From: Cloeon dipterum | Taxonomy: Eukaryota; Arthropoda; Insecta; Ephemeroptera; Baetidae | Assembly: GCF_949628265.1 (NCBI RefSeq) | Contig: NC_088790.1 | Span: 4,282,545-4,346,544 of the forward strand | Length of the DNA: 64,000 bases | Direction: 5' to 3' | Shown here: piece after piece, positions 39,501 through 51,500 of the stretch | Numbering within the stretch: position 1 is the first letter of the stretch | How the letters are laid out: the number at the start of each line of letters is the position of its first letter | The notes under the pieces: model-generated | Database searches by the model: none | What the model was told of the DNA's origin: nothing | What the model saw: only the letters and a program-made list of their open reading frames with translations | Translations under genes and position numbers: made by a program

Positions 39501-42500
39501 CTGGATTTATTTTTATTAAAAGTCCTTCTCTTTAAAATACTATTTTGGAAACTATCTATGCTGGAGGGGAAAGAAACGACTCCAACAAAAGGTGTTTTTG
39601 ATAGAATTCGCCGAATCAAAGGTGCATTTTCCCATCAACACAGCACTTTTTGCGGCAGTCGAGCGTCTTCTCTTGAGCCTCTGATTACTGAGTGGAGCGA
39701 TTAATCAACGGCCACCACAAACGCCCGTGGCTAATCACCGTGAAACGACAACCAAGGACAGGGGTCAAGTGAAAGTGACCTCGGGACGCACGGTTCGATG
39801 CATTTTCTTGCTTCCTGGATGCACAGAATTCGGTAGCTCATGAGAATGCGACGGGGTCGCTGAACCAATTATCTCGGTAGAATGGGAGAGACGAAAGGGA
39901 ATCTGCGATTTTCGGTTTTAATATTTTTACTCACGCCGGTGCACCAGCATAATCTTTTTTTCTTGGTCAACGACCTGTGCAGTTGGTTTCATGCCTCGCA
40001 GACAAGGGAATTCAAACACGAGAGGTTTCCAGGTAACAGAAACTGAGTCGTAAAAGTGCGTTTGGGCAAACCGAGCTGTCTTTTTTATTACAAATGAATT
40101 GATGCACACGAAATTCTTTTCGTTACCGTTACTGCACTGTGTTATCAATGAATAACAAACCAATTAGAATAAAAACTGGGCTGGTTGCTTGGTATATATC
40201 ATTTTATTTAAAATTTAGACGTAATATGTTGAAAACTTGTTAACAGAGAAACTGTTTTTACTTAAAATTTTGATTTATTCCTAAAAGGTCGTACGACTTT
40301 TTCAAAATTAAGTTAAGTTCTTAAAGAAAACTGGATACCAAATGCTCGAATTTAAAAACTAAAATTGTTAGTATTAAAATAATATATGTAACTTAATTTG
40401 GCTGTTTTTATACCGCCAAAACGAACAAGTCGTTGTGTAAATTATTTGAGAGTTAACGAAAGTGACATTTTCTTTGCTGTTATTGAAATAAGTTTTAATA
40501 CGTATTTTTAACCAAAGCAAGGACAGTCTATTTTTAACGGATCTAACAAATTCCACCACCAGAAAAATCTCCAGACGCGAAACAAAAATTTGCACTCATC
40601 CTCCCGGTTCTAGCTAATTTAAACTATTTTTAGACGCCTTTAAGGCGCACTCTTAGATGGTATATAGAAAACATTTTTGTGGTCGATTTCACTTGGGATG
40701 AACCATTTCAAAGCCCCGGCCGGCTTTCCTGTTCACAACTTAGTGTCAGTGACGCAATTAAGCGGCGCATTATTAATCACAATGCATTTATTTGTCTGCG
40801 GCGGGTCCCGGCATCAATTTTCCGAAGGTGGAAGGTGGAAGGAAACGCTTTCACTGCTCGAGCGGCTTTTGGTTGCTTGTAGCTGCGAGTGGCGCGCGGT
40901 TCAAGAGCAATGGCACGAAAGGAGCATTGCCTCCCACGCACAATGGCCTCTCGCCCGCCAAGCTGCTCGCTCGCTCTTTAACGGGAACGCCACCTTAATT
41001 ACCTGCAGCCGTTCCGACTCTCGCTCCTTTCCTTTTTCGCTTGCTCTTATCACCATCAGGCAGAAACAGGAGCAAAATAATTTATGCTCTCGTTAGAATA
41101 CCGGCTGCTGCTTGCTCTACTAACACGGCGCACGCGAGTTTATCTCCGCGGGGACAAAAGCAAAGGCGTCATAATCGCACTGTCCGCATTTCTTCCTCCC
41201 ATCAGCGAGAAAATTCGTTTTTTTTCTCCGCTGGTCATGCACCACAAGGACACGAGTTTTTACGCACGTTCGGCAGGCCAAGGGTTTTTCATCCTCCTAT
41301 CATTATCTCCCTCCTCTCCTCGCTGATGATCACAGAGGTCCCACTCCTTTCGCGGTGCCGCTTGGTGCTTGCGAACCAAACCGTCATAATAATAAACATT
41401 CAGTCGCAACACTAGCCAAAAATCGGCCGCGTCTTTCGCTAAGTGGCCGGCGTTACTTTTGGAAAAAGCAGCAGGCTGAAAAGACAGGTAATTTTGCAAA
41501 ACTCAAACAATCATAGAGAAGCAGAATTTTTGCTCATCATCTGAGACATCAAGATGGCGGTGTTTGGCGATTAACTCTTTTCAGTTTCTGCGATAAGGTT
41601 GATTACAAAGAACAGGAGTATTTCACATTCATTCATTTAGAGGTGGCGATGAAGAATATTAAAATGAATAAAATGAAAGTGCATCTCTGATTCACCTTGG
41701 ATGAACATAAAAAAATCCGTTGGCGATGTAACATAATGTTTTTTTAGTGACCTTCCGCCTTCCGCCAGGATCAACAACATGACTGAATCGCTTTTTAGGG
41801 CTTAGAGGCAAACTTTTAATTTATTTTAAATAAAAATATCATTTATTGCCCTACAAATTGATTCCTTGTTTAGCTGTGCCACTCGAGCACTTCAAATTAA
41901 ATCGTAAAACTCCGGCCAACGGTGATTAAAACTAAGCACGTTAATTGATTCGTCCTTGAACGTGAGAAACAATCAGACCGCGAAAAGTGATCAGGCGCCA
42001 ATAAAAACCAAATGTGCGTCGGTTTCGGCTCCATTCCTCCAAAGACGGGGAGTGCATCAGACGATTAAACCAAACTCTTTTTTGTCTCGCACAGAATTGG
42101 CGGAACTGAGGTGGAGCAATCACGCGATTATCCACTGGATAATGACCTGACTGCTTCAACGCTCAGCCAAATAATGTGCTTGGCGACAAGCAGCCAGACA
42201 TTACGCGACTGTTACTTTTTTGCGGCCAAGTCGCGACAGGCGTTGTTGAATAATAGAATTAGCAGGTGGCAGCAAAATCAAAAGATAAGTAAAGCACCCC
42301 TGCTGGACTGAAGGCGACAGCCGCGCATAATTTACGCGTATATTACTTCCGGTTGATTCGTGTCCCCTCATTCATAACCGAACACGCGCAGTGGAATTAA
42401 TGATTTTCTATATACGTAGCAGGCACGCCATCCGCATTCGTTGCTGCGATTAGTTCCTTCCACTTCAGCTGCCGAGCTAGCAGGTCGCAATGTTTTCCTA

Positions 42501-45500
42501 CTTTTGATGATTCAAAACGTTTCTTCTCTGGCACTGAGAATGAGATTTGGTACTAATGCACTTTATTATAGTTATTATCTTTAGTAATTATTGCCACATA
42601 TAACAGCACAAACAAACCATTATGATATCTTCAAATTGGAACAGTGCACATATTAATTATAAAAAGTAGATTCGGACAATCTCATATCAAACATAGATTA
42701 AAATGGTTGTTGATTTGCCTGATAATCGCTTTATTAAATTGAAATCTGATAGCATTTTAGATCAAGCTAGTTCATTAGAAACTTAGAGTGTGAGCCGTAC
42801 AGAAGAAATCTGTGGATCTCATTGGGTAAAACATAATTTGGCTTTACCATTCCTAATGGAAAGATTATTAAATGTCTTATGTTTGACTAACTGCAAGTTA
42901 CAATTCACAACAAGACTTGTTTTTCGTGTGTCCACAGATCAATAATGAGGGTTCGCGGATTGGTGCTGGCGTGTTTCCTTTTGTGCTTAGGAACAGGAGA
43001 AGCTGCCCGGATTCTCGGCTTTTTCCCTGTTCCTGGAAAGAGCCACATGATCGTGTTCTCCGCGTTGACACGTGCCTTGGCTGAGAGAGGACATGAGCTA
43101 GTAATCGTCAGCACTTTTCCCCTAAAAGACCCACCAGCGAATTATACGGACATCAACTTGTGGGACAGTTTGAAAGAAATTTACTATAAAATCGTGAACG
43201 TGAATTTGTATGATTTTGCTGATGAGTCGGTCATCGCGGTTCCGATAATGTACTGGATACAAGCCAGAACTGTCATGAATATCGCCTTAAATGAGCCGGA
43301 AGTACAAAAACTTCTTAAAGACGAGAGAGGGTTTGATCTCGTTATAGCAGAGGATTTTTTGAGCGAGTCAACTTTTGCTTTGAGCCATCACTTCAAGGTA
43401 TGCAGAAGATTATAAGTTTAAAATAAAATTCATTGCCTTTTGCAGGCACCTCTCGTCTTGATTTCCTCCATGGGAGGATTTCAATGGACGAATTACGCAG
43501 TGGGCAATCCTGCTTCCACCTCTTACGTTACCAACAGTATGCTACCCTATACTGCAAAAATGACTTTTTGGGAGAGGCTAGTCAACACGGCTTTCAACCT
43601 GTACTGGGACATTGGAAGCGAATTGTTTTACTTCCCTTTCCAAGAAAGTATAAAAAGAGACGTATTTGGACCTGATGTGCCTCACGTCAAGGATCTGCGT
43701 CGCACGGCAAGTTTGGTTTTGACCAATAACCACTACGCGTTCAACCAACCCCGTCCCCTGGTGCCAAACTTTGTTGAGGTTGGGGGAATGCACGTCAAAC
43801 CGCCAAGCAAACCTCTCCCGAAAGATATCAAAGAGTGGCTAGATGGAGGCAAAGATGGAGTCATATATTTTTCCATGGGTTCCAACTTGCAAGGAAATTT
43901 ATTCCCAGAGGACAAGAGGAAGGCTTTGGTTCAAGCGTTTGCCGAGTTGCCGCAAAGGATTTTGTGGAAGTGGGAGTCTGAATCTATCCCTGAGCAGCCA
44001 AAGAACGTCAAGGTCGCGAGCTGGATGCCACAGCAGGAAATATTAGGTTATTAATTAGCCAAAAATTGCATTCTTGTTATTTTAAAATTTGATATTCGCA
44101 GCCCACCCGAATATTAAAGTATTCATTACGCACGGCGGATTGCTAGGAGCTCAGGAAGCTATGTATCACGGAGTTCCATTGATTGGTATCCCGATTTTCG
44201 GCGACCAACGATTAAATGTCAACAGGGCTGCGATCAGTGGTTACGCCTTGCGACTTGATTTGAACAATATCACCAAAGAATCCGTCCTTTGGGCAGTAAA
44301 TACTGCTATTCATGACAAAAGGTATAAGAGGAATAATTTAAAAACAAATTTAACTTTTGTTCTGAAATAGTATTTCGAATGAAGCAAAGAGAAGGTCCAG
44401 AATTTTCCACGACCAACCGGAAAAGCCTTTGGACAGGGCAGTTTTCTGGGTTGAATATGTTCTCAGACATGACGGCGCTAATCACTTGCGATCTGCAGCT
44501 CTCGATCTCAATTGCTTCCAGCTCGCCCTCTTGGACGTTTACGCAGTTCTCTTTGTGATTGTTGGAATATCTGTCAGTATCCCTGTACTTTTGTTCAAAA
44601 AATTATGTTGCAAGAAAAAGCAGGTAACTATTAAATCAAGCAATAAAAAGAAGCAATAGTCTTGACCCAGTTTCAATAAACAATCTTAGCACTAAAGTTG
44701 TGACTCTCATTATCTTTGAACTTCTCGCATTCTTTGCTTCGTGTACTCGTGTAAGTTTGGCTATAACCCTTGATCCTCACATCGATTGGCAGCAGGCAAC
44801 ATGATAATACTTGAAGAGATAAGATATTGGACTTGGAACTAGCTGTGTCACGTATCATCACTTTGTCAAAGCTCGTTGCAAGGATTGATAAGGCTACTTT
44901 TCTTAGTTTGAGCACCGTGAGCGACAAGGGAGTTGCAATTTGAATTTTACTGGTCCACTTCTTTAATCAAGAATGGGTCGAAGCTTGGCTTTGGCATTGA
45001 TATTACTGTGCCTTGCGATAAGTGATGGTGCCCGGATTCTCGGCTATTTTCCTGTTCCCGGAACGAGCCACATGCTCGTCTTCTCCGCATTGACCCGGGC
45101 TCTGGCTGAGCGAGGTCACGAACTAGTGGTGGTTAGCACCTATCCCCTGAAGGACCCGCCGTCCAACTACACGGATATTAGCATTGCGGAAAGCATGGAA
45201 GAATATTTGAAGGCATTCACCGATGTGAATCTGTATGACTATGCAGACGAATATATCATAACTGTTCCATTTGCGTACTGGTTGGAGGCTAAAAACATTA
45301 CCGAGTTATCTCTGCGCAATTCAGACGTGCAAAAGTTATTGAAAGACGAAAGAGGCTTCGACCTAGTCATTGTTGAGGACTTCATGTGTGATTCTACCTT
45401 TGCTTTGGGTCATCATTTTAAGGTATTAACTGATTTTTATGGTTCATTTGTGATTATAAAACAAATAAAAAGGCACCGATCGTACTAATTTCTTCCATGG

Positions 45501-48500
45501 GAGGATTCCAATGGTCCAACGAAGCAGTGGGCAATCCAATAACGACATCGTACGTGGCAAACAGCGTTCTCCCCTTCACTTCTAAAATGAACTTCTGGGA
45601 GAGACTAGTCAACACGGCCTTTAAAATATATTGGGACATAGGAAGCGAAATTTTTTACTTCCCTTCCCAAGAGAGCCTTAAGAAAGAAATATTCGGACCT
45701 AATGTTCCTCACGTCAAGGATCTGCGTCGCACCGCCAGTTTAGTTTTGACCAATAACCACTACGCGTTCAACCAACCCCGTCCCCTGGTGCCAAACTTTG
45801 TTGAGGTTGGGGGAATGCACGTCAAACCACCAAGCAAACCTCTTCCGAAAGATATCAAAGAGTGGCTAGATGGAGGCAAAGATGGAGTCATATATTTTTC
45901 TATGGGATCAAATTTGCAAGGAAAATTATTCCCAGAGGAAAAGAGGAAGGCTTTGGTTCAAGCGTTTGCCGAGCTGCCGCAAAGGATTTTGTGGAAGTGG
46001 GAGTCTGAATCTATCCCTGAGCAGCCAAAGAACGTCAAGGTCGCGAGCTGGATGCCTCAGCAGGAAATATTAGGTTCCATTAACCAACTGTTTCATTCAT
46101 TAAAATTTATCTATCTCCATGTTAACATTCACAGCCCACCCAAATGTTAAAGTATTCATCACACATGGTGGATTACTGAGTGCTCAGGAGGCAATGTACC
46201 ACGGCGTTCCCTTGATTGGAATCCCAGTTTTCGGCGATCAAAAATTGAACGTCAATAGGGCTGCCATGAGCGGTTACGCTTTGCGGCTTGACCTCAAGAA
46301 CATAACCAAAGAATCTGTCCTTTGGGCAGTAACTACTGCACTTAACGATAAAAGGTGAGCAAGAAAATTGCTGACTAACAACAAATTCTATAGTTAAATT
46401 ATAGTATGTTAGCTGAAGCCCAGAAAAGATCGAAAATTTTCCATGACCAGCCGGAAAAGCCTTTGGACAGGGCCGTATATTGGGTGGAATATGTGCTCAG
46501 GCACAATGGAGCTCATCACTTGCGGTCCGCAGCACTCGACCTAAATTGCTTCCAACTCGCCCTCTTGGACGTTTACGCCTTTCTCTTAATAATTGTTGCT
46601 GTGTTCGTCTCTATCCCGATCATTACAGTTAAGAAATTGTGTTGTAAAAAGTCAAGTAAAAGTAATTTAGCCGTAACTGGACGTAAAAAGAAGCAGTAGC
46701 AAAAAATTAAATGAAAATGATAAAAATCAATACTGTGTATTTCTTATCGGCCGCAATTTGCACGTTTGCCTCAGAACTTCAAGGTTAGTTTCTCTTGCAG
46801 TGCGTTCAGAAATGACCGTCAATTGTGTTATAAGTTTGCTCAGCAGACAGCCTTCAGTGGACCAATTACGCAGTCGGGCACCGAATTTCCGACCTCATAC
46901 GCATCAATGGCTTTCCAGTGGAGAGTCAAAGGTTTTGTCGATTTTCCCTCTGAACCACCCTCTTTGTCAGTTGAGGTGAGGTGGGCGGCTTGTACGTGAG
47001 GCAATAATGGAAAGGAAACGACTACCTGCGCAGGAGAGGCTTGACACCCGTGGTGACGCAGAGGGAGAGAAATCTGTTTCAAAAGACGGATCGCCGAATA
47101 ATGTCAAATCATGCGGACAAAAAATTTAGAGCGAATTTTGATACAACATATTCTTAGAAAGAAAATACACACGCTAATTGTAAGAAATTACGAAAAACAG
47201 AAGAAAGAAAAGAAAAAACCTTTAAGAGTATCCAAAGAGGTCGTTAACCGAGAATCAGTGGAACATTATTTTTGCTGCACCTTCTTGATTCTTATTTGAG
47301 CACGTTTTTAATTATCACCGGCGCCGTCTACCTTTTGAACCTCGCATTATCACATCTCATTGTGTAACGAGAGCACCGTCTAATTACGGAAGTGCTTAGC
47401 CACGCCCGTATCATAAAGAGAGGCGGAATAAAAGCAACCTATGTGACGTTGAACAATTAATTAATATTATTATTATTTTTATTTATTCTCACACTTTGTC
47501 ATAATACATTAATGTTATCACAAGTCAAATACAAATAGAAATCATGTGAGAAAGGGCGAAACTTCAGGAAAACACGTTACTAAGACCCTGCCCTTGCGGA
47601 CAAAGCCGAAGTGAGCCCAGACTAGTATTCGTAACACATCACAAAAAATCACACATTAAAATCTTGCAATCACATACGCCTTGCACATGGTAGGAAACTG
47701 TGCCGCAGAACAGTCCTTCACTACTGGTGGCACATCATTCCACTCTTTTACGACGCGAAAGTCAAACACATTTTTGCCTAGGTCGGTTCGGGCCGGTGGC
47801 TGCTGCAGCCGAGGATGCAGTGGGTCGTCGCCACGGTGCACGCGTCCTAGTGTGATTCGTGCCATCGCGTCGTAGTCCGTCACTCCTGTGAGGCACTTTT
47901 TGAAAAACAGGAGGTCATTATACACGAGTTGGGCCGGTACTGAGAGGAGATTTTGTTGGATCGGCGGCGGGATGCGGCGGCCATGGATGAAGTGCAGCGC
48001 CCTGTTCTGCACTCTAATCATCTTCTCCGTGTTCGTCTTTGTAGAAGGGTGCCACGCCGGTGATCCGTAGAACATTTTCGGCTTGACAAGGGAGAGGTAT
48101 GCGATTCTTTTTACTCTCAGCGTGCATCCTCGCAGGTTGCGGGCAGCAAAGCCAAGGGTCTGCACCGCTTTCTTCCGCTGGACATCAACGTGGTAGTTCC
48201 AGCGGAGGTCCCTCGAGAGGTGCACGCCAAGAAGCCGCTGCGTGGCCACGTACTTCAGCGTCACGCCACCAATGATGTAACGCGGGTTGCAGGGCAGGCG
48301 CGCTCGGGTGACGTCCATGACCACACACTTTTTTGCGTTCAACTGCATGCCGTTATTCAAACACCAAATGTCAATTCGGGCGAGGTCATCCTGCAGGGCG
48401 TCAATGTCGTCGTCAGAATTGATGTTGTTGTAGACCGTACAGTCGTCTGCGTATTGGACTAAGTTCGTATTCACAGCTGCAGGAAGGTCGGCGACAAAAA

Positions 48501-51500
48501 GGTTGAACAGGAGTGGGCCAAGACATGAACCTTGAATGACGCCGCTCGTCACTTCGCACGGTTCGCTCAGCGCCCCGTTGAAGCGCACGAATTGGCTGCG
48601 GCCGACGAGGAAATTTTTTAGCCACTTGAGAGCGGCACCGTCCACGCCGTGAAACTGGAGTTTATTCAACAGGCGGCGGTGCGGCACTTTGTCAAATGCC
48701 TTGCTCCAGTCAAGGAACACGGCGTGGATTCGGGCGCCGCTCTGGCTATCTAGGGCCGCCGTCCAGGAGTCGAGCGTCCGCAGCAGCATCGTGGTGCACG
48801 ATCGGCGCGAGCGAAAACCGTGTTGGCCGTCAGGGAGAGCCTCTTTTTGCTCCAGATATGCAGCCAGCTGGTTGCGCACATGTTTTTCCAGCAATTTTCC
48901 AACAAGTGAGGTAACACTAATAGGCCGATAATTTTTGAAATTTGTTTTCTCACCATCTTTTGGTACTGGGGTGACTGCTGCATTTTTCCAGTCCATCGGC
49001 AGGTCGCTCGCTGAGATTGAAAGCTGGAAAATGTGAGAAAGGCTGGGGCACAGGGCGACGGCGCAGTTCCTCAGCAGGACCGCTGGGATGCCATCAGGTC
49101 CGGTCGCACTCTTGTTGTCGAGGGTCTTCAGTAGATTTTCCACAGCACCCGCGGAGATGTGCCACTCGCTCAGTTTTTGTTCTTGAGTTGGTGCGCGGCG
49201 CAGGAATGGAAAGTCGAGTGAAGCCGGCGAGAAATTTTCCTTAAATGAGGCGAGAAATCGGCTGGCAATCGCTCGTGGCTCGGTGAAGATTTGGCCTCCC
49301 GCAGAAAAGCTAGATGTGCTGATAGGCACCTTCGACTTCGAATGAATGAACTTCCAAAAGACCGCTGCTCCGCCAGGGCCTCGACCGAGCGCCCAAAACC
49401 ATCGGTCTTTGGCCAACCTAATAGCACCTTGCGTCGCCTTTCTTGCAGTCTGGAAGAGAGTTTTGGCTTCGTCGGTTTTTTCTGTTTGCCACTTCTTGAA
49501 AAGCGAGTTTTTTATTCTTATCATTTTTTTCAAACCTTTGTCTAGCCATGGTAGCAGTCGTTTTTTCGATCTTTGGCGTCTGTTAGGCACGCAGTCTGAA
49601 ACGCACGAAAAGAGAATAGACTTCCACTCCTCCCAGGCAGAGAACAGGTCATCGTTGGCGTGCACGGCTTGGAGTCTCTCTTCTAGTCGCTCGTTTAACA
49701 TTGGCCAGTTCGCACGGCGCCAGTCGGGCACCGTGGTGGAAATTTGCGAAGGGCGGCGAGAGTCGACCCTCAGGTGGACGAGCAGGGCGTCGTGGTCGCT
49801 GACCCCGGGCGTGACTTCCGTGGTGGATACCAAGTTCGGTGTGTCGCAGAGAAACAGGTCAATGACCTTCTCGCTCGTGGCAGTCGATCTCGTCGCGCTT
49901 TTAATTAGCTGAGCAAGGGCAAGGCTATCGAAGCTGTCGAGAAAATTTTCGGCGATCGTAGACTTCGGCAGGGGTGACTCGGCGTTCCAATCGACATCAA
50001 GGTTCAAGTCTCCCATAATAAACAGTGCGTCATAATTGTGTTGTTGCTCGGCGGCCAGCGACAATGAGCGGAGCAACTCCTCATTTTGTACGGCGGTCGA
50101 ATTCGGCGCTCTGTAAACAGAGGCGACGAGCACTCGCACGTTAGAGATGGTCAATCCGACCCAGACTGCTTCTGCACTCGTTTCGAGTTGCTTTTGCCGG
50201 CGCGGTTGCAGGTGCGGCAAAACGGCCAAGAGGACGCCGCCTGCAGGGCGCTTACCACCGACGCGGTCCTTCCTTAACACGACGTAATCAGTTGGGATGA
50301 CTTCGTGGTCCAGCACGTCCGCCGAGAGCCACGTTTCGTTGATGCCGACAATGTCGGCAGAGTGCACCTCGAGCAGCGCCGCTATATCTGCCGCCCTCTT
50401 CCTATTTTTCAGGGATCTTGCATTAAAGCAAAGTATGGAAGCCTCATTCTTGGGACGATTGACTGTCGTGTGTGGAACTGTAAAATTAATTGCAGCCGGC
50501 AGCGACCAGAGGGAGTCAGAAATAGAGGGAAGAGCGCAGATCATGCACGTGTAGCCGCCTAGTCTAAATTTTGCCTTTTCTCTTGTCGTCATTTTCAAAC
50601 ATGTGGCATGATAATTTTTCCCGCATTCACCGCATTTAATTCTGATCTGGGTTCTCCTGCCTGGTCGGTCGCACAGGACACAATTAACCAGCGGACCGGG
50701 ATTCAGCTCAACTTGGCCGCTCAGCGCAAGGCAAAGCAGAAGGTGCCAAAGCGCGCGCTTTACAGGAGAAACTTTTAAACTCACAGGTGCGAGCAAAAGG
50801 CGGGACCTGAGCCAGCTGTTTTTGTGTGCCTGAATTCTGCCGGCGTCCAGGGCCGTCCAAATGGGCAGGACGCAGCGTGTAGTCACCTCGCTGGTTGTGA
50901 ATTCGGGCGTCCAGCGATGGGGCGGCGTCGGCGGGTGCAGTGGCTCGGTCCTCAGGTCGAAAATCAGTAGCTGCAGGCGAGCAGCGCACACTATGGTAAA
51001 CAACACAGCCGTCCTTCTCGTGATTTTTGATTTCATTTTATACTGCGGGTAAGCAAAGGGGTGAGCTGCCCACAGTTGTGCGTGTAGAGGGGCAGTTCAT
51101 GGGTCCCCTCGGCCCACCTCGGTGTCCTTGACCTCAAACAGAACGGAGCAAACCTTTAGAAACTGGAAGTTCCTTATGGCTGAAGATCACTTACCAGAGG
51201 TGGGCGGGCCTCCAATTGATCGCTCAAGAGCAAAAAGGGCTTATAAAAGAGGATTTTAACTCTTTTGAATTCCATCCGAGTATTTTGAGTAATGATTCGG
51301 TGTGATTTATCTTGTTCTGCTTTCAAAGGAAATTAAACGGTGCTTTTCTTTAACTTATTGTTCAAAGGGAAGAATTTTGTTTCTTGATTGACATTTAAAT
51401 GTCTGGGAAACCCAGGTGGGAGAAATTCAAACCCTGCCAATTAGTTGGTGAATGAATCATTACACGAGCTGACAATGCGCGCAAACATCAGGGTCGGTCT

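Larger units (their letters stand above)
35444..42944. other. Distal part of yurt intron 1, no gene seen
   Basis: Intronic DNA from yurt exon 2 to the first nested UGT gene. It contains R3 repeat copies (35,690-35,870 inverted; 37,555-37,720), an R4 copy (36,735-37,035) and GC-richer patches around 37,950-38,240 and 40,690-41,400 that could be regulatory. The open frames (for example 39,402-39,704 and 40,677-41,096) resemble nothing I know and have no splice context. Confidence 0.5.

Noticed and set aside
39402..39704. 100-codon open frame
   Set aside because: AT-biased, rich in Leu, Phe and Lys, with open frames on both strands; looks like chance.
40677..41415. Overlapping plus-strand open frames of 139 and 124 codons in yurt intron 1
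   Set aside because: No resemblance to any family, no splice context, and several frames open at once, as expected of a GC-richer non-coding patch.
49346..49912. 188-codon plus-strand open frame
   Set aside because: Antisense of the LINE endonuclease/reverse transcriptase region.
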